Assembly: GCA_016215465.1 (NCBI GenBank)
Contig: JACRJT010000009.1
Coordinates: 1 to 64,000 of the forward strand
DNA length: 64,000 nt
Direction of reading: 5' to 3'
From: Nitrososphaerota archaeon
Lineage (GTDB): Archaea > Thermoproteota > Nitrososphaeria > Nitrososphaerales > Nitrosopumilaceae
Under the pieces are notes generated by a model. It was not told the DNA's origin and searched no databases. It saw nothing but the letters and a program-made list of their open reading frames with translations. This document shows, one piece after another, positions 16,654 to 24,447 of the stretch. The number at the start of each line of letters is the position of its first letter. Position 1 is the stretch's first letter. The translations under genes and the position numbers were made by a program.

Positions 16654-18015
16654 TTGGAATACAGAATTGATCGCGATTCTCTAGGTGAGGTCAAAATACC
16701 AAAGGACGCATACTATGGCGCATTCACAGGACGGGCAATAAAGCAGTACCATGTGACCGGGAAAAAATCGCACCCGCACCTGATATCTGCATTTGTTATG
16801 ATAAAGCGCTCAGCTGCAGTTGCAAACATCCAGACTGGTGCAATTGACAAAAAACTTGGAAACGCAATCATCAGAGCTTGTGATGACATCCTGTTAGGAA
16901 AACACCGTGATCAGTTTGTAATTGAGGAAATCAACTCCGGTGCAGGTACTGCGTTTAACATGAACACAAACGAGGTAATCTGTAATGTTGCGCTAGAAAT
17001 ACTTGGAAAGAAAAAGGGGCAGGACCAGTTCTTGCACCCAAATGATCACGTCAACATGTCGCAGTCAAGCAACGACACATATCCTACTGCGATGCATGTA
17101 GCAATTTTACTAAACCTAAGAGAAACAATTCCGGCAATTGACGGACTGATAAAATCAATTTCAAAAAAGGCAAAAGAATTTTCATCGTTTAAAAAAATTG
17201 GAAGGACTCACCTGATGGATGCACTACCTGTGACACTTGGGAGCGAGTTTGCAGCTTATGCCACATCTTTGTCAAAAGCAAAAAACGCAATCACCGCATC
17301 TGCAAAGGAACTAGAGTTTGTAGGACTTGGTGGAACGGCAGTAGGAAACGGCGCAAACACTCCAAAGGGATACAGGAAAATTGCAATATCAGAGCTTGGC
17401 AAAATTTCAAAGCTGAATCTAAAGGCAGAAAAAGACATGCAGTACTCCCTGCAGTCAAAGTTTGCAGTGGCAAACTTTTCGTCATCCATCAGAAACTTGG
17501 CACTTGAGCTAAACAAGATTGCAAATGACATCAGGCTCATGGCATCAGGCCCGATTGCAGGACTATCAGAGATTGGAATTCCGGCAGTCCATGCAGGTTC
17601 TTCCATAATGCCTGGAAAGGTAAACCCGTCTCTGGCAGAGTGCCTCAACATGGTCTGCTTTGGAATAATTGGGAATGACACCGCAGTTGCAAATGCAGCA
17701 CAGGGGGGACAGTTTGAGCTAAACGTGATGCTGCCAGGTATGCTAAAGGCGGTGATGGATTCAACTGATATGCTCAAGAACTTTGTGCCAATCTTTTCTG
17801 CCAATCTAATTGACGGCCTGAGCGCAAACGAAAAAAGATTGCAGCAAAACATAGAGAAAAGTCCAGTCATAGTGACACTGCTTGCTCCAAAAATAGGATA
17901 CCAAAAATCAGCAGACCTCTTCAAGGAATCGCTAAAGACTGGAAAGACAATTCGCGAACTGGTCACATCACAGAAAATTCTAACAGACAAGGAAATAGAT
18001 TCATTATTCAAGTGA
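16654..18015 (+). CDS. fumC: Fumarate hydratase, class II
   Basis: A 453-residue member of the fumarase/aspartase superfamily, interconverting fumarate and malate in the TCA cycle. It has the three conserved superfamily regions: GAGTAFNMNTNEVICN, SQSSNDTYPTAMHVA with GRTHLMDALPVTLGSE, and the signature loop GSSIMPGKVNP. The residues SSNDTYPTAMH favour fumarase over aspartase, which usually has STNDAYPTG. The loop continuation NPSLAE fits neither subgroup exactly, so aspartate ammonia-lyase is the alternative. The start is the TTG at 16654, supported by the TATA box. The next gene begins two bases after the stop, so the two are co-transcribed. Confidence 0.88.
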   Translation: MEYRIDRDSLGEVKIPKDAYYGAFTGRAIKQYHVTGKKSHPHLISAFVMIKRSAAVANIQTGAIDKKLGNAIIRACDDILLGKHRDQFVIEEINSGAGTAFNMNTNEVICNVALEILGKKKGQDQFLHPNDHVNMSQSSNDTYPTAMHVAILLNLRETIPAIDGLIKSISKKAKEFSSFKKIGRTHLMDALPVTLGSEFAAYATSLSKAKNAITASAKELEFVGLGGTAVGNGANTPKGYRKIAISELGKISKLNLKAEKDMQYSLQSKFAVANFSSSIRNLALELNKIANDIRLMASGPIAGLSEIGIPAVHAGSSIMPGKVNPSLAECLNMVCFGIIGNDTAVANAAQGGQFELNVMLPGMLKAVMDSTDMLKNFVPIFSANLIDGLSANEKRLQQNIEKSPVIVTLLAPKIGYQKSADLFKESLKTGKTIRELVTSQKILTDKEIDSLFK

Positions 18016-18016
18016 C

Positions 18017-19285
18017 ATGGCAAAAATCTGGGTAGAATCATACGGTTGTTCTGCAAGCTTTGCAGATGCGGAGATGATTTCGGGCATGATAATAAACGGC
18101 GGCCACACGTTGGCTGCCAGCTCAAAGGACTCTGATCTGAGTCTGATTGTCACATGTTCAGTCAAAGACGCCACTGCAAACAAGATGGTAAACAGGATAA
18201 AGCGCCTCAAGTCAAAGCCGCTAATTGTGGCAGGATGCCTTGCAAAGGCAGAGCCAAAGACAGTTGAGCGGTTCTCGTCTGGCGCAAGCCTGATGGGCCC
18301 AAATTCCATAGGAAAGACGCTCCAGATCATAAATCATGCACTTGTAGGAAAAAGGGACGTAGAACTATCAGACACCGATATCACAAAGACAGGGCTTCCA
18401 AAGGTAAGGCTAAACCCGGTGGTCGGGATAGTGGAAATTGCAAGCGGGTGCATGAGCGACTGTACGTTCTGCCAGACCAAACTTGCAAAGGGCGACCTCA
18501 AGTCATACAGAATAGGTGACATCGTACGACAGGTGACAGAGGAGGTAAAGGACGGCTGCAAGGAGATCTGGCTTACGTCAACTGACAATGGCTGCTATGG
18601 GCTTGATATCGGCACAACGCTCCCCAGACTGATAGAGGAGGTATCTGGCATACCAAGTGATTTCATGATCCGAGTCGGAATGATGAACCCAATGTACATG
18701 CCAAGAATCAAAGACGATTTGATAAGGTCATTTGAGTCTGACAAAGTCTACAAGTTTCTCCACGTGCCAGTCCAGAGCGGAAGCGACCAAGTTCTCCACG
18801 ACATGAAGCGCGGCCATACAGAGGCCACGTTTAGGGACTTGGTGAAAAAATTCAGAAAAAGATTCGACAGGTTCACAGTATCGACTGATGTGATAGTCGG
18901 ATTCCCAACAGAAACAGAGTCAGACTTTGAAAAGACAATAAGTCTCATAAAGGAGACAAGTCCGGATGTTGTGAATTTATCTAGGTACAGCCAGAGGCCG
19001 GGAACAGAGGCAGCAGAAATGACCCAGATTGACGTCTCCGAGGTAAAGCGCAGAAGCAAGATGGTATTTGACCTGATGAACCATATAGCGACAGAGAACA
19101 ATAAGAAATGGCTAGGCTGGCAGGGAGAGGTGCTCTTCAACGAGCAGACAGACGAGCAGGTTCGAGGCAGGAACTTTGCGTACAAGTCAGTTTTTGTAGA
19201 GGATGCAGTAAAGGTGGGGCAGAAAAAACAGGTCAGAATAACTCGGGTGACAAACCACGGTTTGTACGGCATGATCGTAAGCTAA
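18017..19285 (+). CDS. tRNA (N6-threonylcarbamoyladenosine-37) methylthiotransferase, radical SAM
   Basis: A 422-residue MiaB/MtaB-family methylthiotransferase of the archaeal/eukaryotic CDKAL1 type, which adds a methylthio group to t6A37 of tRNA. The N-terminal UPF0004 domain carries its three Fe-S cysteines (ESYGCSAS, VTCSVKDATANKM, VAGCLAKAEP). The radical SAM cluster is GCMSDCTFCQTK (CxxxCxxC), followed by a TIM barrel with HVPVQSGSDQVL and STDVIVGFPTETE. A C-terminal TRAM domain binds tRNA. It starts at ATG 18017, two bases after fumC. Confidence 0.92.
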   Translation: MAKIWVESYGCSASFADAEMISGMIINGGHTLAASSKDSDLSLIVTCSVKDATANKMVNRIKRLKSKPLIVAGCLAKAEPKTVERFSSGASLMGPNSIGKTLQIINHALVGKRDVELSDTDITKTGLPKVRLNPVVGIVEIASGCMSDCTFCQTKLAKGDLKSYRIGDIVRQVTEEVKDGCKEIWLTSTDNGCYGLDIGTTLPRLIEEVSGIPSDFMIRVGMMNPMYMPRIKDDLIRSFESDKVYKFLHVPVQSGSDQVLHDMKRGHTEATFRDLVKKFRKRFDRFTVSTDVIVGFPTETESDFEKTISLIKETSPDVVNLSRYSQRPGTEAAEMTQIDVSEVKRRSKMVFDLMNHIATENNKKWLGWQGEVLFNEQTDEQVRGRNFAYKSVFVEDAVKVGQKKQVRITRVTNHGLYGMIVS

Positions 19286-19355
19286 AACTTTTAGATCGAA
19301 GTTTGGATCAAAATTAAGTAAGAAGGTTTTTTATCGTATTTTGTAACGATACCAC

Positions 19356-20300
19356 ATGGAATTTCAAGAGCCAGTCCTACTAATCGGAATAGGCGGGGCA
19401 GGCTCAAGGCTGGCCACAAAGGCAAGCAGCCTTACTGGCGCTGACTGTGTTATAATCAGCCACGACAGCAATGACTTGAATTCCGAAAACGACATCAAAG
19501 TCCACACAGAATCATACGTAAACCCGTCAACATATCTGATCAGGGCACAGGCCCAAAAAGCAATGGACAAAATCAGAGGCAAGATTTTTGACTATTCGAG
19601 CGTTATCATTTTTGCCAATTTAGCAGGAAAGGCAGGGTGCGCAATTTCCCCACTCGTGGCATCTGCTGCAAAAGAAGAGGGAAAAAAGGTGCTATCGTTT
19701 GCAATCATGCCGTTTGGGTTTGAAAAGGAAAGAGTGTTTTTGTCAGGTGTCTCGCTAAAAAGGCTGCGAGCAAGCTGCGACTCCACTGTGGTAATAGACA
19801 ATGACGCATTGCTTGAGAGTAACCCGGACCTTACCATGAGCAAGTGCTACGAGATTACACACCATGCTGTAATGTATGTCACAACCTCTCTGCAAAAATC
19901 ATCCATATCAAATGAGCTAAGCATCCTATCAACAAGCAAGGACGTAAGTGATGTCGAGATCTCACTTAGAGATTCAATTAAGATGCTGTACGAAGATGCA
20001 CCTCCGGCTAGCGTCAGAAAGACAATGCTGTACGTGTTTGGCTCTGACAACGTATCAGTTGGAAAGATAAATGCAATTGCAAAGACAGTAAGCGGCATAT
20101 TCAATGAGAATAACACTAGTGTGAGTCTTGCAACCACGCAAGGGAACAAGGCACAGGTAGTAATGATTACATCAGTTGAGGGGCTTGGCAAGTTTGATTC
20201 CTATGACCCACTAGGAATGATCCCGCAGGAGAACACGCTTGACTGGGACACACCAGAATCCAGCATAAAAACTGGAATCGAACTATACCAGCTAGAATAA
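19356..20300 (+). CDS. Divergent FtsZ/tubulin-superfamily protein (thaumarchaeal type)
   Basis: A 314-residue protein with the order of FtsZ motifs but degraded GTP-binding residues. The N-terminal GIGGAGSRL (residues 11-19) matches FtsZ T1. The tubulin signature GGGTGTG is replaced by NLAGKAGCA (residues 88-96), keeping the small residues but losing the glycine run. A later IMPFGFEKER corresponds to the T5 region. Thaumarchaeota divide chiefly with ESCRT-III (Cdv), and their FtsZ-like proteins have been described as divergent, so this may not polymerise in the usual way. There is no C-terminal tail for partner binding. It stands alone. Confidence 0.8.
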   Translation: MEFQEPVLLIGIGGAGSRLATKASSLTGADCVIISHDSNDLNSENDIKVHTESYVNPSTYLIRAQAQKAMDKIRGKIFDYSSVIIFANLAGKAGCAISPLVASAAKEEGKKVLSFAIMPFGFEKERVFLSGVSLKRLRASCDSTVVIDNDALLESNPDLTMSKCYEITHHAVMYVTTSLQKSSISNELSILSTSKDVSDVEISLRDSIKMLYEDAPPASVRKTMLYVFGSDNVSVGKINAIAKTVSGIFNENNTSVSLATTQGNKAQVVMITSVEGLGKFDSYDPLGMIPQENTLDWDTPESSIKTGIELYQLE

Positions 20301-20452
20301 TCTCATAAGTCCAAAATACGCCTCAAGTTCGGCATTTCATTTTTAGTTTGTAAAATTTTTTTTCTGTGCAGTCATGATAAAATTAAGAAACTTCAAGGAA
20401 ACATAATAGAATCAGGGTGTAAATACCACGGAACTATATTTAGATAAAATAA

Positions 20453-20902
20453 TTACTTAGATTTCTTTGCGGGCTTTTTTGCGGCAGGTTTCTTTTTGGT
20501 GTCTGATTTCTTTTCCTTTGGCTTTTCTTCTGCCTTTGGCTCGGGCTTTGCCTTTGTCTCGGCCTTTGCTTCAGGCTCTTCTTTGGATTCTGATTTCTTT
20601 TCTGATTTTTTTGGCTTTTCTTCTGCCTTTGGCTTTGCAGATTCCTCCTCGTATGGGGACACCATGACATAGCCGTCTTCGGTCTTTGCCATCTTTACTC
20701 TAATTTTTCTAGGAGGGCTTCTAATTCCGCGCTTCCAGACCTGCTGGCTTAGTTCCTGATCGATTTTGATCTGCTCTGTCTTCATGTGGTGTTCTGCAAA
20801 TTCCCTAATCATGTTGATTGCGCGCTTTGCCCTTTGGTTATCTGGAGAAAGCCAAACCTTTCCAAGATTGATTGTATAAACGCGCTCTGCTTCTTGCGAC
20901 AA
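20453..20902 (-). CDS. rpl31e: Large ribosomal subunit protein eL31 (L31e) with long Lys/Glu-rich tail
   Basis: Residues 1-85 are a complete archaeal L31e (ERVYTINLGKVWLSPDNQRA, RAINMIREFAEHHMK, WKRGIRSPPRKIRVKM), a protein near the peptide exit tunnel. Residues about 88-149 form an extra low-complexity tail of Lys, Glu, Pro and Ala repeats (KPKAEEKPKK, KAKPEPKAEEKPK). Usual archaeal L31e ends near 85-100 residues. The tail would be disordered and could reach nascent chains or other factors. The start is a TTG at 20902, two bases from the L39e stop, so the two form an operon. Confidence 0.92.
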   Translation of the reverse strand: MSQEAERVYTINLGKVWLSPDNQRAKRAINMIREFAEHHMKTEQIKIDQELSQQVWKRGIRSPPRKIRVKMAKTEDGYVMVSPYEEESAKPKAEEKPKKSEKKSESKEEPEAKAETKAKPEPKAEEKPKEKKSDTKKKPAAKKPAKKSK

Positions 20903-20903
20903 C

Positions 20904-21062
20904 TTATCCTACCTCTACGTCAGTCTGCCTCCAAGCTCTGCGCTTTGGGTTTGTCCTGACTGCCCTTTTGGTTTTTAGAATAATCCATGCCGGAACTGCA
21001 GAGTTTTGCCTTGTCTTTTTGAGAAGACGTATTTTTCGTCCGGAATGTTTTCTTGCCGCCAT
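20904..21062 (-). CDS. rpl39e: Large ribosomal subunit protein eL39 (L39e), 52 aa
   Basis: A 52-residue, very basic protein: MAARKHSGRKIRLLKKTRQN, then SAVPAWIILKTKRAVRTNPK, then RRAWRQTDVEVG. The conserved PAWIILKT and RTNPKRRAWR motifs identify L39e, the smallest large-subunit protein, which lines the exit tunnel. It is easily missed because of its length. The start is the ATG at 21062. The stop at 20904-20906 is followed after one base by the L31e start, the usual archaeal L39e-L31e gene order. Confidence 0.95.
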   Translation of the reverse strand: MAARKHSGRKIRLLKKTRQNSAVPAWIILKTKRAVRTNPKRRAWRQTDVEVG

Positions 21063-21122
21063 AAAAATTGAGGCACTTTACCCTCTTTTTAAATGAATCT
21101 CGGTGAGTGTTGCCATCATACA

Positions 21123-21680
21123 CTAGATCAGTTTGTTTTGTGCAAAAATATCTGCCATCTGTTTTAGTATTCTAGCAGACGCACCCCAGACCGCTTTGGA
21201 TTGATACAAGAACGTGTACATTTCCGAAATGGAATGGTGGTTCGGGTCAGTATCAGTGGACATGGTCTTGAGGAATGGAACTGCTGGGATATGCAGTATT
21301 TCCTGCACCTCTTCGTTTGGCTGCAGGTCAGGTATATGATCAAGTACTGCGACAAAGGGCAAAATTGCAAATCTGGAATTTAGTGTGGTAACTGGCTTTA
21401 GCTGGCCTATCACATCATTTCTTGACAGGTGCAGAGAAATTTCCTCCGCAGTTTCGCGAATCGCAGTATCAAGTAGGTCAGAGTCAGAAGTGGACATCTT
21501 TCCACCTGGGAACGATATTTCACCTGCGTGAAGTGACAGGGTTTTTGGCTTTTCAGTCATGATCATACGAGATTCTGGTCCATATATGACAATCATCACG
21601 GCAGAATGCTTTGTGGTGTAATCTTCAATGTTTGGCAAAATGTCAGTTGCCAGCAGTTTGCGAATTGCATCAAGGCCCAT
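21123..21680 (-). CDS. Nudix hydrolase, CoA-diphosphatase type
   Basis: A 185-residue Nudix hydrolase. The motif LSLHAGEISFPGGKM combines the CoA-pyrophosphatase (UPF0035) signature with the Nudix glycines, followed by LLDTAIRETAEEISL, which holds the catalytic RExxEE. This subgroup hydrolyses CoA or acyl-CoA to a 4'-phosphopantetheine product plus 3',5'-ADP. It is soluble, starts at ATG 21680 and ends 60 bases upstream of L39e on the same strand. Another nucleoside-diphosphate substrate is possible. Confidence 0.87.
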   Translation of the reverse strand: MGLDAIRKLLATDILPNIEDYTTKHSAVMIVIYGPESRMIMTEKPKTLSLHAGEISFPGGKMSTSDSDLLDTAIRETAEEISLHLSRNDVIGQLKPVTTLNSRFAILPFVAVLDHIPDLQPNEEVQEILHIPAVPFLKTMSTDTDPNHHSISEMYTFLYQSKAVWGASARILKQMADIFAQNKLI

Positions 21681-21785
21681 GATACAAGTCTGGTTTACTA
21701 TTGATTTATTGCTTTACGATGATTCCAAAATTAGTTTTCAAAATCGTTCAAAGAATATAATCCAGTAAAATAAAGATGTCAGATA

Positions 21786-22553
21786 TTGATACGCTACGAG
21801 ATTAATCCCCCCAGAGTAATCCAGGAAAAGGTGCTCTCCCACAAAGAGGTACAAATCTCACTTGACAAGATAAAAAAGAGAATCTTTGACATCAGCAAGT
21901 ACTGCAGTGGGATCCACCTGACTGATTCTGTCTTGGGGATTCCAAGGATTTCCCCGATTACCACAGGTGCGCTGATTCGAAACGACGGGCTGAAGATAAA
22001 CATAACTGCAAGCCTCCGAGTCCGCGACAGGAACCTGATTTCACTTACCCAGTCAGTATATGATGCGGTGTTATTGGGACTGGACGGCCTGCTCATACTA
22101 AAGGGGGACGAGCCTCCAGAGGGGCCAAAAGACTCCAAGCTTGCGCCAAGCGAGGTTGTAAAATATTTCAAGGACTTGGGGTTTGGGAAAAATTTGGACT
22201 TTTACCTGTCAATTCCCGCAAACCCGAATTTCGATAAAATACAAAAGAAAATCGACGTTGCCCCAACAGGATTTGTCACACAGGTGATACAGTCACCTGA
22301 GCAGGTCTTTAGGATAGTTGACAGGCTAAAGCCGCAGGGCTTTAAAATAATACCCGTGATAATGGTGCCATCTGAGAAAAATGCAAAGTCGTTTGCAATG
22401 CTTGGGATTGATCAGACAAAATACCAGGACCGATTCATCGACTTTGTCACAGAGATTCACAAGTCTACGGGGGACGTTTTGATCACGTCTCCAAATGACT
22501 TTAAGGCAGCATCAGACATACTGGAACAATTAAAAGAATTAAAAAGAAATTAG
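21786..22553 (+). CDS. Methylenetetrahydrofolate reductase-like protein
   Basis: A 255-residue TIM-barrel protein resembling MetF, which makes methyl-tetrahydropterin for methionine synthesis. Matching stretches are the N-terminal YEINPPR, the GIHLTDSVLGIPRISPIT strand, VLLGLDGLLILKGDEPPEG (where MetF has the flavin/folate-binding GD) and the C-terminal FKIIPVIMVPSEKNAKSFAML. It is shorter and more divergent than bacterial MetF. It sits 14 bases upstream of the homocysteine-binding methionine-synthase gene, which supports a role in the same pathway. The start is a TTG at 21786. Confidence 0.75.
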   Translation: MIRYEINPPRVIQEKVLSHKEVQISLDKIKKRIFDISKYCSGIHLTDSVLGIPRISPITTGALIRNDGLKINITASLRVRDRNLISLTQSVYDAVLLGLDGLLILKGDEPPEGPKDSKLAPSEVVKYFKDLGFGKNLDFYLSIPANPNFDKIQKKIDVAPTGFVTQVIQSPEQVFRIVDRLKPQGFKIIPVIMVPSEKNAKSFAMLGIDQTKYQDRFIDFVTEIHKSTGDVLITSPNDFKAASDILEQLKELKRN

Positions 22554-22567
22554 CCATACCAGGTATA

Positions 22568-23512
22568 ATGAAACAAAATATTCTTGATGCCATGAATCAT
22601 AGGATTTTGCTTTTTGACGGCGCAATGGGAACTGAAATCCAAAAGTTCAACCCAGAGCCAAAAGACTTTCCAGATGGAAAGGACGGGTTCAACGACGGCC
22701 TCATAATCACACATCCTGAATGGATTAAGAAAATTCACCGTGAATACCTAAAGGCAGGTGCCGACTGTATCGAGACTAATTCCTTTGGCTCTAACAAGCT
22801 AAAGCTGGACGAGTATGGGTTTGGCGAGCAGACCATAGAGATGAATAAAAAAATCGCGGCACTTGCGTTAGATGTAGCATCAGAGTTTTCAGACAAGCCA
22901 AGGTATGTCATAGGAAGCATGGGACCCACTGGATTTTTGCCAAGCTCAAATGATCCTGACTTGGGGCAGATATCACTATCAGAAATTAAAGAAGCGTATT
23001 CATTGCAAGCTGAAGGGTTGATACTTGGCGGAGTGGATGCTCTACTCATTGAGACAAGCCAGGACATACTTGAGGTAAAAATGGCAATAGAGGGCGCACA
23101 GGAGGCAATGAAGAAGACTGGCAAAAAAGTTCCACTAATTGCAAATGTCACACTGGACCAGTATGGAAAGATGCTCCTTGGTACAAACGTCCAGGCAGCA
23201 TACACTACCATATCGGACATGGGAATCGACGTGTTTGGCCTGAATTGCTCTACTGGGCCAATAGAGATGACGCCAAGTGTGAGATGGCTAGATGAGCAAG
23301 ATGATCTGAAATTGTTAGTTGTGCCAAACGCAGGAATGCCAGAAAACGAGGGCGGTCATGCAGTGTACAAGATGACGCCAGAAAAGATGGCAGACGCGCT
23401 AAAGGACTTTATCTCAAAGTATCAAAGGGTGCGGATAATTGGAGGCTGCTGCGGGACCAATCCGGCGCACATTGCCGCATTGCGAAAAGTGATTGATGAG
23501 AAAGAATCCTAA
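22568..23512 (+). CDS. Methionine synthase, homocysteine-binding subunit (MetH N-terminal domain)
   Basis: A 314-residue barrel equivalent to the first domain of cobalamin-dependent MetH, which binds and activates homocysteine through zinc. Motifs are LLFDGAMGTEIQ at the N terminus, ADCIETNSFGSN, and the zinc ligands VFGLNCSTGP and IIGGCCGTNPAHI. The pterin-, B12- and AdoMet-binding domains are on a separate gene at 61500-63989, 38 kb away in this window. The start is the ATG at 22568. The protein is complete and the reaction needs the distant partner. Confidence 0.92.
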   Translation: MKQNILDAMNHRILLFDGAMGTEIQKFNPEPKDFPDGKDGFNDGLIITHPEWIKKIHREYLKAGADCIETNSFGSNKLKLDEYGFGEQTIEMNKKIAALALDVASEFSDKPRYVIGSMGPTGFLPSSNDPDLGQISLSEIKEAYSLQAEGLILGGVDALLIETSQDILEVKMAIEGAQEAMKKTGKKVPLIANVTLDQYGKMLLGTNVQAAYTTISDMGIDVFGLNCSTGPIEMTPSVRWLDEQDDLKLLVVPNAGMPENEGGHAVYKMTPEKMADALKDFISKYQRVRIIGGCCGTNPAHIAALRKVIDEKES

Positions 23513-24081
23513 ATCATTTCAAGATCAAAATATTCAGTTTTGTGCAAAGTCTTCTTCCAGTATTTCGGGCAGACTGCAAAACAAACAGCGAGTTGTGATT
23601 CCACAGGACATAGAATAACTTTCGCCAGAAGGCTGCATTATGTCGGCACTCTTCCAGTAGAAAAGGCCATACTACAAAAATAGGATTTGTATGGATAGGG
23701 TAAACGGGTCTAGTGGGAAAATTATCCCCTGAGAGCCCATCCTTGGACTTGATTGGGTTTGTTTGGTAAGAATAGGGATCATGCTATGTACATAGGATAT
23801 GGTTGCATTTATCGTTTTTTTATTTTTCATTTTAAAATGAAAATGATTTTTCTTTTTTCAGATTAAGTCTATTACAAAATTAAATCTGTTGTTATATTAG
23901 CAAGATCCAGAGGTACCATTATGGAACAATTTTGGGGCCTATTTTGGACCCAGTTTTTGCGTAAATTTATCAATATTGACAACTGAGAAAACATTCCTAC
24001 AGAGTCATAGTTAACCCGATGTCATTCAATGCGTAGATATCATGAACATATCAAAATTGTATTTGATAACCATAAAAAAGA
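23513..24081. other. Gene-free stretch at the left edge of the accessory region
   Basis: About 570 bases without a convincing gene. A hairpin-like sequence lies at 23706-23738 (GGGTCT AGTGGG, eight-base loop, CCCCTG AGAGCCC, imperfect). A 34-codon minus-strand frame at 23534-23638 encodes MQPSGESYSMSCGITTRCLF and more, with two CxxC-spaced cysteines, but has no promoter or ribosome site I can see. The rest is AT-rich. No attachment site, tRNA or transposase was recognised. Confidence 0.4.
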
Positions 24082-24411
24082 TCAAACCTTCGCTTCTTGA
24101 ATCAATCCACATTCATTTACTTGAACATTTGTAGGTAACATATTAGTTGCATCCAACTGCGCTGATGATCTGTTGACAATACTAAGTGCTTGTTCACTAA
24201 TACTAAGATCTGGAGAACCAAATGCGCTACGAGTAAAGAATGCTTTCTGATCTTCAAAATACGGACTTGGAGTAACGTTTTGATCATTACCACACACTTC
24301 AATTGTGACTCCTCCAATTGTTTCATTGGTATCGTGCCCCCTTCTATTTCCTCGGGTTAGTTTTCCTACGTTTCGTGATGCTTGAACGTTTGTGGTTCTT
24401 GATTCTATCAA
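24082..24411 (-). CDS. Small protein downstream of the Tc toxin gene, 109 aa
   Basis: A 109-residue soluble protein of unknown family: an Arg/Asn-rich N terminus (SRTTNVQASRNVGKLTRGNR), a central GGVTIEVCGNDQNVT and a helical C-terminal half with two cysteines overall. A good Shine-Dalgarno sequence (AGAGG) lies eight bases before the TTG start at 24411. It follows the fused TcB-TcC gene after 36 bases on the same strand, so it is the last gene of the toxin operon. It could be an immunity, chaperone or accessory protein; the position is the only hint. Confidence 0.55.
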   Translation of the reverse strand: MIESRTTNVQASRNVGKLTRGNRRGHDTNETIGGVTIEVCGNDQNVTPSPYFEDQKAFFTRSAFGSPDLSISEQALSIVNRSSAQLDATNMLPTNVQVNECGLIQEAKV

Positions 24412-24447
24412 TTTCGTTTCCTCTAGCAGGCATTCATTGGATAATAT

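Noticed and set aside
16654-18015. Aspartate ammonia-lyase as primary call
   Set aside because: The SSNDTYPTAMH block fits fumarase better than the aspartase STNDAYPTG block; kept as an alternative only.
23513-23675. In-frame open stretch after the methionine synthase stop
   Set aside because: It could be read as a readthrough extension, but the codons encode no family-like sequence and the upstream protein is already complete.
23706-23738. Hairpin as a defined terminator or riboswitch
   Set aside because: Pairing is imperfect, no poly-T follows and there is no gene just downstream in the sense direction, so I report it only as part of the gap.
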